NCBI GenBank assembly: GCA_947579665.1
Contig: CANPUZ010000072.1
Coordinates: 248,001-312,000, forward strand
Direction of reading: 5' to 3'
Origin: Sympetrum striolatum
Taxonomy: Eukaryota > Arthropoda > Insecta > Odonata > Libellulidae
DNA length: 64,000 nucleotides
Shown in pieces: positions 49,101 to 52,401 of this stretch (the first letter of the stretch is position 1; each line of letters starts with the position of its first letter). Position numbers and translations under genes: made by a program. A model generated the notes under the pieces. The model did not search any database. It was given only the letters and a program-made list of their open reading frames with translations, and was not told where the DNA came from.

Positions 49101-51147
49101 CTGTATCTGCTGCCACAGGAATTCTATTTGCCTTACAGTGCTGAAATCTCTATCACACATTTAGGATGATTGTGCGCATATTTTAAAGCAAACCGCATGT
49201 TTCTATCAGTAGCCAATCTTGAGAAAAATAATCAGAGGTGTTATAACTTGAATGCACCACGTAAAGCCGAAGTCTCAACGAATTATGTTGGTGTAAGTAT
49301 TGACGGGAGACATAAAAAAACCGGAAATGTGTCCCAAAGTTACCTTGGAAACAAGGTCAAAAATGCAATATTTTACGTAAAGGTACATCTACCTGGCATC
49401 ACCGCTAATAAAAATTTGTTTAAATAATTAAACTTCCGATTTGGCTATAATGCATGACTGGTTCAGAACATTCTAAAACTCGGCTACTATGAGAAAGAAG
49501 ATGTAAAAAAAGCACTTATAAAAAGATATGGAATTTTGAAATTCACAAGGGTCAATTCAATCCAGACACGAGTACTCGAAGGTTAAAATTTACCCCATAA
49601 AAAGTGTTTTTCCATCTTTTTCTAAGGGCTTACTGAATGACCCTCCCATAAGCACCTGCCTTCTTCCTTGGGACATTTCCTGGGAGCACGCCTTCTCGTG
49701 CAAAATTACCCCTACCCTATTTCCTTGGGGCATTGCAGCTAATGTGAAGCATATATTTATTTTGCAGAAAAAAGCAATAAGAATAATATCTGGTATTAAT
49801 TCTTGGGAATCGTGCAGACCCGAATTTAGAAGTCTTGAAATCATGACTATCTTTAGCCAGTTTGCTTATTACTGTCTGTTAAATGTCAAGGAGAACATCA
49901 GTAATTTTAATTTAAGATCTCATGTGCATGGTTATGACACCAGAACCAAGAATAACCTTGATATACCCTACTAAAGGTTAGCTAAATCTGGTAACCATTT
50001 CCAGGTTAAAGGCCTTCAACTCTTTAATAAACTACCTCCTAATATACGTAATTTGGACGTGTGAAGGTTCAGGATCTTTCTTTCCAACTTTTTAACTAGT
50101 ACTTCTTTGTATTCTATTGATGAATTTTGTAACTGTAATTTTGTAATTTGATTTTGTATATTGTTCTGATATTGTGACGATGTATTTTACCCTATCATGT
50201 AAGTTTTATCAGACAAATAAAGGTATTATCATTATTACCTACCTAAAAGATTTTTCCTTTCCTTCTCTTTGACTGCTTACAGTAATATTGATAATAATTT
50301 TTATTTATTCAACGATGTACATATGCATGTATGTGTCAATAATATCCACTCAATCCAATCAACACAACACAGTCAAATTTTACATTATAACCATATTATA
50401 ACATACGTTAGGTAAAGATACAGCAAAAAAATTGTTCTTAACCAATTTTCACAAACACATTTCATCTCTACAACATATTCTGGTTCCCCTCTTTTAAAAA
50501 TTCATTAACTCTATAATATGACTTTGTTAGAAGATATTTCTTTAATTTATTAACAGAAATGTACCATTTTATTGTTTTTGATAGAGATAGGTAGATACGC
50601 TTTTAAGGCCATCACTTCAAAACTTCTTCCAGTAAGACTTAGTTAGTATGGTGGGATTCTCAAATTTTCTTTACCTCTGCTAAAATGAATGTGCAGATCC
50701 TCCTGTTTAGAGTACCTACCCACATTCTGATGAATGTGGACAGCACATGCATAGATATATATGCAGAGTGCATCGTCAGGATACCCCATTTTTTGTGTAG
50801 GGGCCTACAAGATGATATAATTTATATGCCACAAATTAAGCCTGATACAAAAATATTTTTTGTTAATAACCCATTCATAGGTTGGTAACTCTGATAAGGA
50901 ATCATGTTATGATTTCGAAAGTATTACTAATCGTTTTGTCATAGTCGAAAACCTGTAAACTGAAAGTTTCATACAAAATTGAAAATTTATTTTTGTTCCA
51001 TATTTGACTGTCGGTTTCAACTCATGCTTAATTTTGTTCCAACAGAACGTTGCATTGAGTGAGAGTGGGCCTTCAGAGGCAACTGCATCGACGTATCCCA
51101 AGAAGAATTGCAGGAAAAGGGCACTCCTACAAGGAAATGCCTCACAG
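3657..51147 (+). CDS. ZAD-domain protein gene, plus-strand duplicate (nine exons, very long introns)
   Basis: Phase-0 exons at 3657-3785, 4102-4236, 4357-4413, 4498-4545, 4773-4835, 4907-4975, 5459-5533, 19609-19692 and 51046-51147, all with AG and GT boundaries. Exons 1-2 encode the ZAD zinc site (CRLC, CSPC) like the minus-strand gene; exons 5 and 6 match its exons 3 and 4. Exon 7 has a second CX2C (C-V-F-C). Exon 9 has a basic K-K-N-C-R-K-R stretch, a possible nuclear signal. No C2H2 finger or stop is visible, so the gene would run past the window. Odd: there is no in-frame ATG, because TGA (3654-3656) directly precedes the homologous reading frame. The frame downstream is intact, so an upstream exon with a start or a recently disabled copy are both possible. 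Assigning exons 8 and 9 to this gene is inference from strand and phase. Confidence 0.65.
4102..4236 (+). CDS. Exon 2 of plus-strand ZAD gene
   Basis: 45 codons between gatgtag and gtaagt with ICSPC and the following helix. Nucleotide identity to the minus-strand exon 2325-2459 is very high, showing a fairly recent duplication or gene conversion. Confidence 0.8.
4357..4545 (+). CDS. Exons 3 and 4 of plus-strand ZAD gene
   Basis: Two small phase-0 exons, 4357-4413 (19 codons, ttttag to gtatgt) and 4498-4545 (16 codons, tttaaag to gtaagt). Neither has a recognised counterpart in the minus gene, so they were gained here, lost there, or missed. Confidence 0.6.
4773..4835 (+). CDS. Exon 5 of plus-strand ZAD gene
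   Basis: 21 codons between ctgtag and gtaagt; homologous in length and sequence to minus-strand exon 1291-1353. Confidence 0.7.
4907..4975 (+). CDS. Exon 6 of plus-strand ZAD gene
   Basis: 23 codons between cttgaag and gtgagt, carrying QHFQEAD shared with minus-strand exon 1140-1211. Confidence 0.7.
5459..5533 (+). CDS. Exon 7 of plus-strand ZAD gene
   Basis: 25 codons between ttacaag and gtaagc. Contains D-C-N-Q-C-V-F-C, a cysteine cluster of unknown role. Followed by an intron of about 14 kb holding gypsy, TIR, A and B elements. Confidence 0.6.
5593..6330 (-). pseudogene. Ty3/gypsy retrotransposon fragment, reverse transcriptase and RNase H, decayed
   Basis: Minus-strand reading gives the RT active-site box VYMDDVL near 6310, the following thumb (E-F-F-K-E-K-F-E-Y-L-G), then RNase H with A-G-I-L-L-Q-H and the YFSR...EKAYHSYELEAL signature near 5830-5960. 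The frame is broken by stops and frameshifts between these blocks. No LTRs, integrase or gag were found, and the RT box ends where the TIR element at 6329-8362 begins, so only the 3' part of pol remains. It lies in the long intron after ZAD exon 7. Confidence 0.75.
6329..8362. mobile_element. 2.0-kb DNA element with about 29-bp terminal inverted repeats
   Basis: Left end TAAAGGTGCGTTCACACG and right end, read on the other strand, TAAAGGTACGTTCACACG; the match continues through GAGGGGACTTTT. GC-rich subterminal blocks (about 6350-6540 and 8090-8350) repeat TTCACACG-type motifs in inverted orientation. The target duplication is unclear: TA, or a mutated TWA (TAA versus TTA), are both possible, so PIF/Harbinger-like is only a suggestion. 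Interior ORFs (for example minus 7496-7804, 102 codons) resemble nothing I know. It lies at the break of the gypsy fragment. Confidence 0.65.
8363..8607. other. Short unassigned stretch between TIR element and family B
   Basis: The sequence after the right end of the 2-kb element does not continue the gypsy frame in any way I can follow. Confidence 0.4.
8608..9126 (+). repeat. Family B repeat, copy 1, left part
   Basis: Begins TTTTTACTTTCTCCCTATAC, contains GTGGCGCTCTATCTTAAAA-like and CCGGAAGTT motifs and two internal near-copies of a block of about 210 bases. Closest to the copy at 61707-62398. Interrupted at 9126 by the family A array; its continuation is at 18835-18880. Confidence 0.75.
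9127..9660 (+). repeat. Family A repeat, copy 1, left half (modules 1-3)
   Basis: Starts at the family A hairpin end (GCTTGCATACTGCAAGC) and ends at CGGGAAGTAC, in the middle of module 3/4. The remaining half resumes exactly at 15255, after a 5.6-kb insertion. Confidence 0.9.
9661..15254. mobile_element. 5.6-kb TIR element inserted at GTAC, superfamily unknown
   Basis: Left end AGCTAACAGCATAAAAAAGT followed by TACCACC; right end on the opposite strand AGCTAACAGCAAAAAAAAGT then TACCACC. GTAC flanks both ends (9657-9660, 15255-15258). Family A copies at 17441, 18243, 56480, 57580 and 59885 carry the uninterrupted site GGGAAGTACCT, proving a 4-bp duplication. Four-base duplications are known for Sola, Chapaev, Ginger and piggyBac (TTAA only); the ends match none that I can recall. 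The interior of 5594 bases is AT-rich with only short ORFs (longest about 84 codons), so it is non-autonomous or fully decayed. No nested element was recognised inside. Confidence 0.85.
15255..15809 (+). repeat. Family A repeat, copy 1, right half (modules 4-6)
   Basis: Resumes at GTACCTAAATTTTGTTTCCG and runs through B-box-like modules 4, 5 and 6 to the end sequence GATCCCCTATATATAAC. Followed head to tail by copy 2. Confidence 0.9.
15810..16904 (+). repeat. Family A repeat, copy 2
   Basis: From ACGAGTAAAATGTTGCTTGC to TATCCTCTCTATATATATAT. All module types are present, with a shorter module 3/4 joint (AAAGTACCTTAAATG) and the alternative module 5/6 with the decayed AAATTTCCGAAAATC. Directly followed by copy 3. 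Confidence 0.85.
16905..17655 (+). repeat. Family A repeat, copy 3, truncated by a TA microsatellite
   Basis: Modules 1-4 then breaks inside module 5 at CACAATGCATTTTA, where a TA tract replaces the rest. The same break point (TTTGCATTTATATA) occurs at 52978 in another copy. Confidence 0.85.
17656..17703. repeat. TA microsatellite, about 24 units
   Basis: Pure (TA)n between family A copies 3 and 4. Translates as poly I-Y in two frames, which creates false ORFs. Confidence 0.95.
17704..18834 (+). repeat. Family A repeat, copy 4, complete reference copy
   Basis: Complete unit. Motif TCGAACC (tRNA B box on the minus strand) starts at 17845, 17993, 18150, 18316, 18486 and 18662, giving spacings 148, 157, 166, 170, 176. 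Left end ACGAGTAAAATG plus 7-bp-stem hairpin GCTTGCA-TAC-TGCAAGC; right end GAGAAGCGTCTATATGTAATAG. The modules share TTTCAAGTnTCnATnTTATnGGGAAAGG and CAATGCATTTTAAA-type blocks, so they are ancient tandem duplicates. Confidence 0.9.
18835..18880 (+). repeat. Family B repeat, copy 1, continuation after family A array
   Basis: ATATACAATTATATACAAAAG followed by TTATAGATAATGTACTTTAC matches the part of family B expected next after 9126. The 11-mer ATATACAATTA occurs at both sides (9115-9125 and 18835-18845) and may be a target duplication. Confidence 0.6.
18893..19168 (-). pseudogene. Helitron Rep/helicase protein N-terminal fragment
   Basis: A 91-codon minus-strand frame with an R-R-R-G-R...I-G-R-R-S start and a run like T-R-A-N-L-T-D-D-Q-R-E-T-D...R-I-R-M-S-E-L-R. 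Arginine-rich repeats of this type (RANRTPEQRE-like) are characteristic of the N-terminus of animal Helitron proteins and of related helicase-like genes. No Rep (HUH) or helicase motif follows. It lies just after the family A array; a link between the two is possible but unproven. Confidence 0.45.
19382..19466. mobile_element. 85-bp palindromic Tc1/mariner-type miniature element
   Basis: Left arm TGTACACTCCTGGCCAAAAT continuing TAACGCAGC is the exact reverse complement of the right arm; about 29 bp arms with a 27-base loop. Ends resemble Tc1-like TIRs and TA target sites are embedded at both ends. Confidence 0.75.
19609..19692 (+). CDS. Probable exon 8 of plus-strand ZAD gene
   Basis: 28 open codons between a good polypyrimidine acceptor (ttccttttcaacag) and gtgagt, phase 0. 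Lies in non-repetitive DNA between a Tc1-type palindrome and a hAT element. Membership is inferred from phase, strand and style. Confidence 0.55.
19693..20238. other. Intron sequence, nothing recognised
   Basis: AT-rich single-copy-like DNA between ZAD exon 8 and the hAT element. Confidence 0.5.
20239..22983 (-). mobile_element. Complete hAT transposon with 8-bp target duplication
   Basis: Ends TAGAGATGGG (20239) and, inverted, TAGGGATGAG (22983), each followed inward by repeated TCGAATC motifs (GAATCCGAATCTCGAATCC on the left, GATTCGAGGGATTCGAAG on the right). Flanks ATATCAAT (20231-20238) and ATAACAAT (22984-22991) match at 7 of 8 bases, the size expected for hAT. Encodes a spliced BED/hAT transposase on the minus strand, now broken. 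Sits in the intron after ZAD exon 8. Confidence 0.9.
20439..22640 (-). pseudogene. hAT transposase (ZBED/Zbed1-like), inactivated
   Basis: Order on the minus strand: BED-finger-like exon about 22430-22640 (T-C-I-Q-K-L-K-C...M-K-K-H-M-R-K-H-C) ending in gtaag; linker and N-terminal part 21904-22300 (P-L-S-V-V-E-N-K-G-F, P-R-Y-T-M-A-S-R); RNase H-like catalytic part 21464-21895 (TTDMWTS with the first aspartate, L-A-H-T-L-Q-L-V-V); 21023-21460 (DEPTRWNS, ATLLDPRFKG); and after an intron (about 20836-20930) the C-terminal dimerisation part 20439-20835 (E-R-L-F-S-T-A-G, K-R-N-R-L). Breaks: frameshift near 21895 and in-frame stops at 21464-21466 and 21023-21025. No start codon precedes the BED exon after TAA. 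Cut-and-paste enzyme family; inactive here. Confidence 0.85.
22992..24283. other. Intron sequence, nothing recognised
   Basis: AT-rich, only chance ORFs (for example plus 23960-24199, lysine/isoleucine rich). No element ends seen. Confidence 0.45.
24288..24732. mobile_element. Putative TTAA-type (piggyBac-like) miniature element, 445 bp
   Basis: Ends CACGTTCCGTGC and, inverted, CATGTTCCGTGC (11 of 12). Right flank is TTAA (24733-24736), left flank GTAA (24284-24287), one base off. Just inside the left end is a perfect palindrome GCGGCATATGCCGC (24305-24318). A LINE 3' end at about 24500-24575 lies inside. Confidence 0.5.
24500..24575 (+). mobile_element. LINE 3' terminus with hairpin and short-repeat tail
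   Basis: ACACCCCCTGCCACACGCCG followed by AGAGGCGGCTTGTAGGGTAT, then a degenerate ATGTAGATGTAGA tail. The same stem-loop end occurs inverted at about 31196-31245 after a LINE coding region, so this is the 3' end of the same family on the plus strand. Confidence 0.65.
24947..25626 (+). repeat. Family B repeat, copy 2, left part
   Basis: Begins TTTTTACTTTCTCCATATAC with hairpin to GAGAAAGT, holds a TG microsatellite near 25080-25110 and repeated CCGGAAGTCGAGCTT blocks (25225, 25545), showing internal duplication. Interrupted at GGTATATACTATTATA by a family A copy. Confidence 0.8.
25627..26793 (+). repeat. Family A repeat, copy 5 (divergent subfamily)
   Basis: Hairpin end at 25627, right end GGAGAAGCATCTATATATAA at about 26790. 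Subfamily marked by CTCCTTATTTGAGAAATTAT and CTCTGGCTTCGAACCCAGG. Almost identical to copy at 58137-59190 except about 95 extra bases here (about 25960-26060). Confidence 0.85.
26794..27139 (+). repeat. Family B repeat, copy 2, right part
   Basis: Continues family B from TTATAAAATGTAATTTACTA to the end TATATGGAGAAAGTCATGTG then CTGGCCACATCAGATTTTT. The terminal inverted repeat is ACTTTCTCCATATA. Confidence 0.8.
27140..27503. other. AT-rich DNA with a short TAAATTATCGT repeat at its right end
   Basis: About five imperfect copies of an ATTATCGTAAA-like decamer at 27470-27520, otherwise nothing recognised. Confidence 0.45.
27504..27806 (-). pseudogene. Mariner transposase N-terminal fragment
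   Basis: An 89-codon frame from ATG at 27768-27770 with the mariner helix-turn-helix region: F-C-Y-H-L-N-K-T-A-A-E-S, then W-F-K-K-F-Q-S-G-D-F-D and K-K-F-E-D-K-D-L-Q-A-L-L-D-E-D. Upstream ATACACCGGT near 27797-27806 could be the 5' inverted repeat. The DDE catalytic part is absent; the 3' side runs into short TAAATTATCGT repeats (27470-27525). Mos1/mauritiana-like by memory only. Confidence 0.8.
27807..28544. other. AT-rich intronic DNA, nothing recognised
   Basis: No coding similarity or element boundary seen. Confidence 0.4.
28545..29223 (-). pseudogene. hAT transposase C-terminal fragment
   Basis: Minus-strand frame open from 29223 to 28845 ending in the hAT dimerisation domain: P-T-S-V-D-A-K-R-A-F-S-T-A-G, then K-S-H-S-R-L-N and I-D-A-L-C-F-L. 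About 230 bases further is a likely element end TAGGGATTGCAATA (28545) with repeated ACCGGTATT motifs (28575-28625). The other end was not found. Different family from the element at 20239. Confidence 0.75.
29765..30334. mobile_element. 570-bp TTAA-flanked miniature element (piggyBac-like)
   Basis: TTAA at 29761-29764 and 30335-30338. Ends CCTTCGAGCACTCACGC and, inverted, CCCTCGAGCACTCCCAC; a second inverted GC-rich block (GAGTGCGCCAGTG versus CACTGGCGCATGGAGTGCGC) lies inside. No coding capacity. TTAA duplication and CC start fit piggyBac-type elements. Confidence 0.65.
30781..32314. mobile_element. hAT-like non-autonomous element with LINE nested inside
   Basis: Ends TAGGGTGGCC (30781) and GGCCACCCTG (32314). 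Inside both ends are runs of ACCTTGAAAAACC/CCTTGATTTTTT, a pattern typical of arthropod hAT-type elements starting CAGGGTGGCC. TAATT occurs at both flanks, but a clean 8-bp duplication is not visible. Interrupted by a LINE fragment at 31196-32098. Confidence 0.5.
31196..32098 (-). pseudogene. Jockey/CR1-group LINE fragment, 3' half of reverse transcriptase
   Basis: Minus strand: S-G-V-P-Q-G-S-V-I-G-P-L-L-F, then the catalytic FADDT, then after a frameshift at a C run near 31795 the C-terminal region (K-Y-L-G-V, V-W-D-P...L-E-K-V-Q-R-K-A-I-R-F), stop at 31258. The 3' end is a GC stem-loop (GCCGCCTTTCGGCGT) and an ACATAG tail (31160-31195). 5' truncated at about 32098, typical of target-primed integration. 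Confidence 0.85.
32315..34689. other. Mostly unassigned AT-rich DNA
   Basis: Apart from the weak LINE fragment, I note a perfect hairpin GGTGACATGAATGTCACC at about 33235-33252 and a chance-level ORF at 33362-33634. No family assigned. Confidence 0.4.
32740..33190 (-). pseudogene. Possible LINE 3'-end fragment
   Basis: TAATAATATTAATAATGC at 32735-32752 could be a LINE tail, and a minus-strand reading near 33000-33050 resembles the end of LINE reverse transcriptases (L-K-F-T-D-S-L-T-D-K-C-L-Y). Frames are broken. Weak support. Confidence 0.25.
34690..35010 (-). pseudogene. PIF/Harbinger (HARBI1-like) transposase remnant
   Basis: Minus strand reads G-N-A-V-L-L-G-D-L-D-Y (catalytic aspartate region), Y-L-M-T-R-I-R-K-P, two in-frame stops, N-I-I-E-R-M-F-G-V-W-K-R-H-F-P (catalytic glutamate region), then after a frameshift V-A-Y-A-V-L-H-N-V-A. 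These are the hallmark blocks of Harbinger nucleases. A sequence TTATAATACCGGGCC at 35942-35956 may be an element end. Dead copy. The stretch 35020-35940 gave no recognisable homology. Confidence 0.75.
35020..37775. other. Mostly unassigned DNA, possible Harbinger and pogo ends
   Basis: Apart from the possible ends near 35956 and 37034, only chance ORFs were found; 37370-37560 is extremely AT-rich with repeated TTATTGTAATTTA words. Confidence 0.4.
36840..37034. mobile_element. Possible pogo/Tigger-like element end
   Basis: Read on the minus strand the segment begins TACAGTAGAAGTCCGTTG and continues with CGAGTACGGC, ATAACGAGAG and ATAGCGAGTG blocks. Pogo/Tigger-type and related insect elements start CAGTAGAA with GTTATAACGAG-like repeats. 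The opposite end was not found. Confidence 0.35.
38060..40280 (-). pseudogene. LINE reverse transcriptase, broken
   Basis: Frames 39855-40280 (endonuclease-RT linker), 39660-39794 (P-I-Y-K-E-G-D-R-K-Q-P-N-N-Y-R-P, V-M-E-K-I-I-G-D-Y), 38693-39290 (G-F-R-K-G-F-S, FDFAKAIDKV, G-I-P-Q-G-S-V-I-G-P, FADD) and 38060-38599 (C-terminal V-W-D-P, L-E-K-V-Q-R-K-A-A-R-Y). Catalytic FADD is kept but followed by R instead of the usual T. Frameshifts separate the blocks and an insertion splits the fingers region. Same clade as the fragment at 31196 but clearly diverged from it. Confidence 0.85.
39291..39644. mobile_element. 354-bp insertion in LINE, 13-bp target duplication, internal inverted repeat
   Basis: GTAATCTCCAATG occurs at 39278-39290 and 39645-39657, and the LINE protein reads through when one copy and the insert are removed. 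CTCAGGAACTTTTCTT (39291-39306) is the exact reverse complement of 39597-39612. A poly-A-like tract (T run, 39329-39337) and the long duplication suggest retroposition; the inverted repeat suggests otherwise. Not assigned. Confidence 0.7.
40678..40750 (-). repeat. tRNA-derived SINE head, left arm
   Basis: Minus strand has TAGCTTAGTGGTTAGAGCG (D arm, A box) and TGTTCGATCCCCGG (T arm, B box) at tRNA spacing; the outer ends GCCGTGG and CTATGGC pair at 5 of 7. Anticodon arm does not fold well, so a pseudo-tRNA of a SINE rather than a tRNA gene. Confidence 0.7.
41049..41120 (+). repeat. tRNA-derived SINE head, right arm
   Basis: TAGCTTAGTTGTTAGAGCAA (A box) and GGGTTCGATCTTC (B box). A CCAA/TTGG anticodon stem with loop CCGGCAA is possible, but position 33 is C, not T, and no CCA-less 3' end typical of a gene is conserved. 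Mirror of 40678-40750. Confidence 0.7.
41244..41995 (+). repeat. Family B repeat, copy 3 (complete)
   Basis: Uninterrupted copy from TTTTTACTTTCACCATATAC to CTGGCCACGTCAGATTTTT, about 750 bases. TG microsatellite at 41370-41430; CCGGAAGT motifs twice. It shows the empty site (TCTACTATTATTTATAAAAG) corresponding to the family A insertion in copy 2. Confidence 0.85.
42000..42345 (-). pseudogene. LINE 3'-end fragment
   Basis: Minus strand near 42200-42300 reads W-N-D-L-P-K-E-I-F-S-P-F-P then F-K-R-K-L-F-K-L, the usual C-terminal end of LINE ORF2, followed by 3' UTR and an AT-rich AATAATAATC tail at 42000-42010. 5' truncated. Confidence 0.6.
42392..43539 (-). repeat. Family A repeat, inverted copy 6
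   Basis: Opposite orientation: junction micro-module (TATTATATATAGATGCTTCTCCGGA) at 42395 and hairpin end GCAGTATGCAAGCTACATTTTACTCGT at 43513-43539. Belongs to the divergent subfamily of 25627. No family B flank here, so A transposes or duplicates independently of B. Confidence 0.85.
43540..44172. other. AT-rich DNA between two family A copies
   Basis: TTTAATAC(A)AAAAC...AATTGAAAAAAA occurs twice (about 43678 and 44030), a diverged local duplication. Nothing else recognised. Confidence 0.4.
44173..44990 (+). repeat. Family A repeat, copy 7, with inverted end
   Basis: Starts at the hairpin (one stem base changed: TGCTAGC) and ends at GATCCCCAGTG, followed by the micro-module in inverted orientation and CACTGGGGATC (44985-45010), i.e. 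the end of a second, inverted A copy cut short by a LINE. Confidence 0.8.
45040..45866 (-). pseudogene. LINE reverse transcriptase fragment, second clade
   Basis: Minus strand: E-E-Q-F-G-F-R-R-R-R-S-T, C-F-I-D-L-E-K-A-F-D-R-V (first catalytic aspartate), G-V-R-Q-G with a small deletion before S-P-T-L-F-N-L-Y-I, and R-F-A-D-D-M-V-I-L near 45365-45390, followed by decayed thumb. Stops and a frameshift separate the blocks. Different from the 31 and 38 kb LINEs. Cut at 45866 by a mariner element. Confidence 0.8.
45867..46620 (-). pseudogene. Mariner transposase with deleted catalytic core
   Basis: Left end CGAGGCTTGTCCAGAAAGTA after TA, a typical mariner inverted repeat. On the minus strand an N-terminal helix-turn-helix (V-Y-N-E-I-K-S-A-Y-G-D, V-F-K-W-C-R-E-F-K-N-G-R, R-S-R-R-P-S-I-V) to R-R-V-P near 46264 jumps directly to the C-terminal H-P-T-Y-S-P-H-L-A-P-S-D-Y-Y-L-F (46110-46200), so the middle containing the first catalytic aspartates is missing. 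The right inverted repeat was not found. Confidence 0.8.
46621..47515. other. Unassigned DNA after mariner remnant
   Basis: Only chance ORFs; the missing right end of the mariner element was looked for here and not found. Confidence 0.4.
47516..47616 (-). repeat. Family A repeat, short inverted fragment
   Basis: Micro-module-like TATTATATATGATTTCTTCT, AGGATACTAATT, CCACAAGCGTCATTGATTTG: the right end of family A read backwards, broken at AAATTTTTA by the small TIR element. Confidence 0.75.
47617..47765. mobile_element. 149-bp TIR element with CCCAA repeats
   Basis: Perfect 14-bp inverted ends TTTACACACGGCAA at 47617-47630 and 47752-47765, extended by ACGTTGCC-like bases. Inside are TTGGGTTGGG and CCCAACCCAACCCAACCCCC in inverted arrangement. 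No ORF. Inserted in a family A fragment. Confidence 0.7.
48065..48265 (+). other. Unclassified coding-like frame, 66 codons
   Basis: Open frame ending at TAA 48263-48265 with composition unlike chance AT-rich ORFs: S-T-A-T-S-E-P-Q-P-S, then Q-H-K-R-K-R-R-E-G-S, then acidic S-L-Q-D-T-D-D-S-V-T-L-S-E-D. It could be the tail of an accessory transposon protein or an unrecognised host exon. No splice site or start is convincing. Confidence 0.25.
48699..49261 (-). mobile_element. Internally deleted mariner element, 563 bp, with TA duplication
   Basis: Inverted ends of about 41 bp starting CGTGGTGCATTCAAGTTATA, flanked by TA (48697-48698, 49262-49263). Just inside the left end the minus strand encodes the mariner C-terminus (V-M-E-S-W-H-R-Q-C-K-K-C-L-P-L-Q-G-D-Y-V, about 48785-48870). 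The rest of the transposase is gone. Confidence 0.85.
49744..50215 (+). pseudogene. LINE ORF2 C-terminal end with 3' UTR
   Basis: Plus strand: I-F-I-L-Q-K-K-A-I-R-I-I, C-R-P-E-F-R-S-L-E-I-M-T, H-V-H-G-Y-D-T-R, a stop, then G-L-Q-L-F-N-K-L-P in the same region. Ends with ACAAATAAAGG and an ATTATCATTATTACCT tail. Same family as 62988-63690. Confidence 0.7.
50270..50680 (-). pseudogene. Possible LINE 3'-end fragment
   Basis: Minus strand near 50510-50650 reads L-T-G-R-S-F-E-V-M-A-L-K and F-L-L-T-K-S-Y-Y-R-V-N-E-F-L, resembling the end of LINE ORF2 proteins. Broken frame, no clear tail. Confidence 0.35.
51046..51147 (+). CDS. Probable exon 9 of plus-strand ZAD gene
   Basis: 34 open codons between ttttgttccaacag and gtaagt, phase 0, with serine/proline-rich start and a basic KKNCRKR patch. 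It is 31.4 kb from the previous exon and sits between LINE and family A repeats. Not similar to any transposon protein I recognise. Confidence 0.55.
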
Positions 51148-51213
51148 GTAAGTCAAACCTTGTTAAAACTTTTTAAACCCATCTTATAATATAATCACCA
51201 TTGTCTACACACA

Positions 51214-52401
51214 CATATCAATTATATATAGATGCTTCTCCGGATATCTATTATACATAGACGCTTCTCCGAATATACCTATATATAGGGGATCAAAATT
51301 CTAACCATGTGCCTTTGGTGAAAGCGGTCCTGGGTTCGATTCCCGGTGGGAGCCAATGTGCAAAATGACCTAAGCATGTAGAAGCACTTTTAACAATACT
51401 ACTACTACTCTAACCATGTTCCACAAGAGCCACTGCCTTGAAATTTTTACGAGATTATGGCCATAACGTGTAACCTCCAGAAAAAAGCCGACTTTGAACC
51501 TCATTGTCATGGTAACAGAAACAAATTTTAGGTACTTCCCGGTATGATATGGACTAAAAACTTTGCATTAAATAAGATCATTTCCTAACAGGTAATACTG
51601 TGCATTCACTGCTGGCAATATGTCATCTCTACAATCAGTAATTGATCCGATTTTTAAGAATTATTTTGAACCCTCTTCCAATAATATCGAAACTGGAAAC
51701 TCGGCATGTAGTTAGAGATCATAATTATATTTTATGAACGTTGTTGAACGTTCCACTGATTGTCCTTGGTTCGATTCCAGAGAGCCATTAACATTCCTCA
51801 ATGCATTTCTTATGGAGATAACGGAAACAAATTTTAGGTACTTCTCGGCATGATATCGACTTAAAACTTTGCAATAAATAAAATCAAGTCTTACGGTCTG
51901 TTCACAGCTACAAATAAGTCCTGGGTTTGACACTAGGGGTCTTTAAAATTAATAATTGTTATGATGTTTAAGAATTTTTTGAAGCTCTTCCTGATAATAT
52001 AGAAACTTAAGACTTGGCATGTAAATTATTATCATAGTTACATTTCAAATACGTGCTTTAGCATTCCTTCATCGTCCTTGGTTCGATCCCAGAAAGCCAT
52101 TTACATTACCCAATACATTTCAGATGGGGATAATGGAGTTTTAGTTCAGGACCTTGCCAGTATGATATGGACTTCAAACTTAGCATTAATTAAGATCAGG
52201 TCCTTACAGGTTATAATAGCCGATTTGCATCCGCTAATAGATCCTAGTTTTGAATCCAGGCGTCTCCAAAAATTAGAAATTGCTAGGATCTTTAAATTTT
52301 TTATAGCTCTTCCCAATAACATTGAAACTCAAAACTTGCAATGTGAATAAGGATTATAAATACATTTATAATCTTGCAGTATGCAAGCATCTTTTACTCG
52401 T
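51214..52401 (-). repeat. Family A repeat, inverted copy 8, with SINE insertion
   Basis: Begins with two direct copies of the junction micro-module (51224-51245, 51247-51282), then GGGGATCAAAATTCTAACC and inverted modules to the hairpin at 52374-52401 (TTGCAGTATGCAAGC). More diverged than the plus-orientation copies. Confidence 0.75.
51311..51409 (+). mobile_element. 5'-truncated tRNA-derived SINE, 10-bp target duplication
   Basis: CTAACCATGT occurs at 51301-51310 and 51410-51419. The insert carries a T-arm/B box (TGGGTTCGATTCCCGGTGGG) followed by a tRNA-unrelated part and an ACT-repeat tail. The A box is missing, as expected from 5' truncation. Confidence 0.8.
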
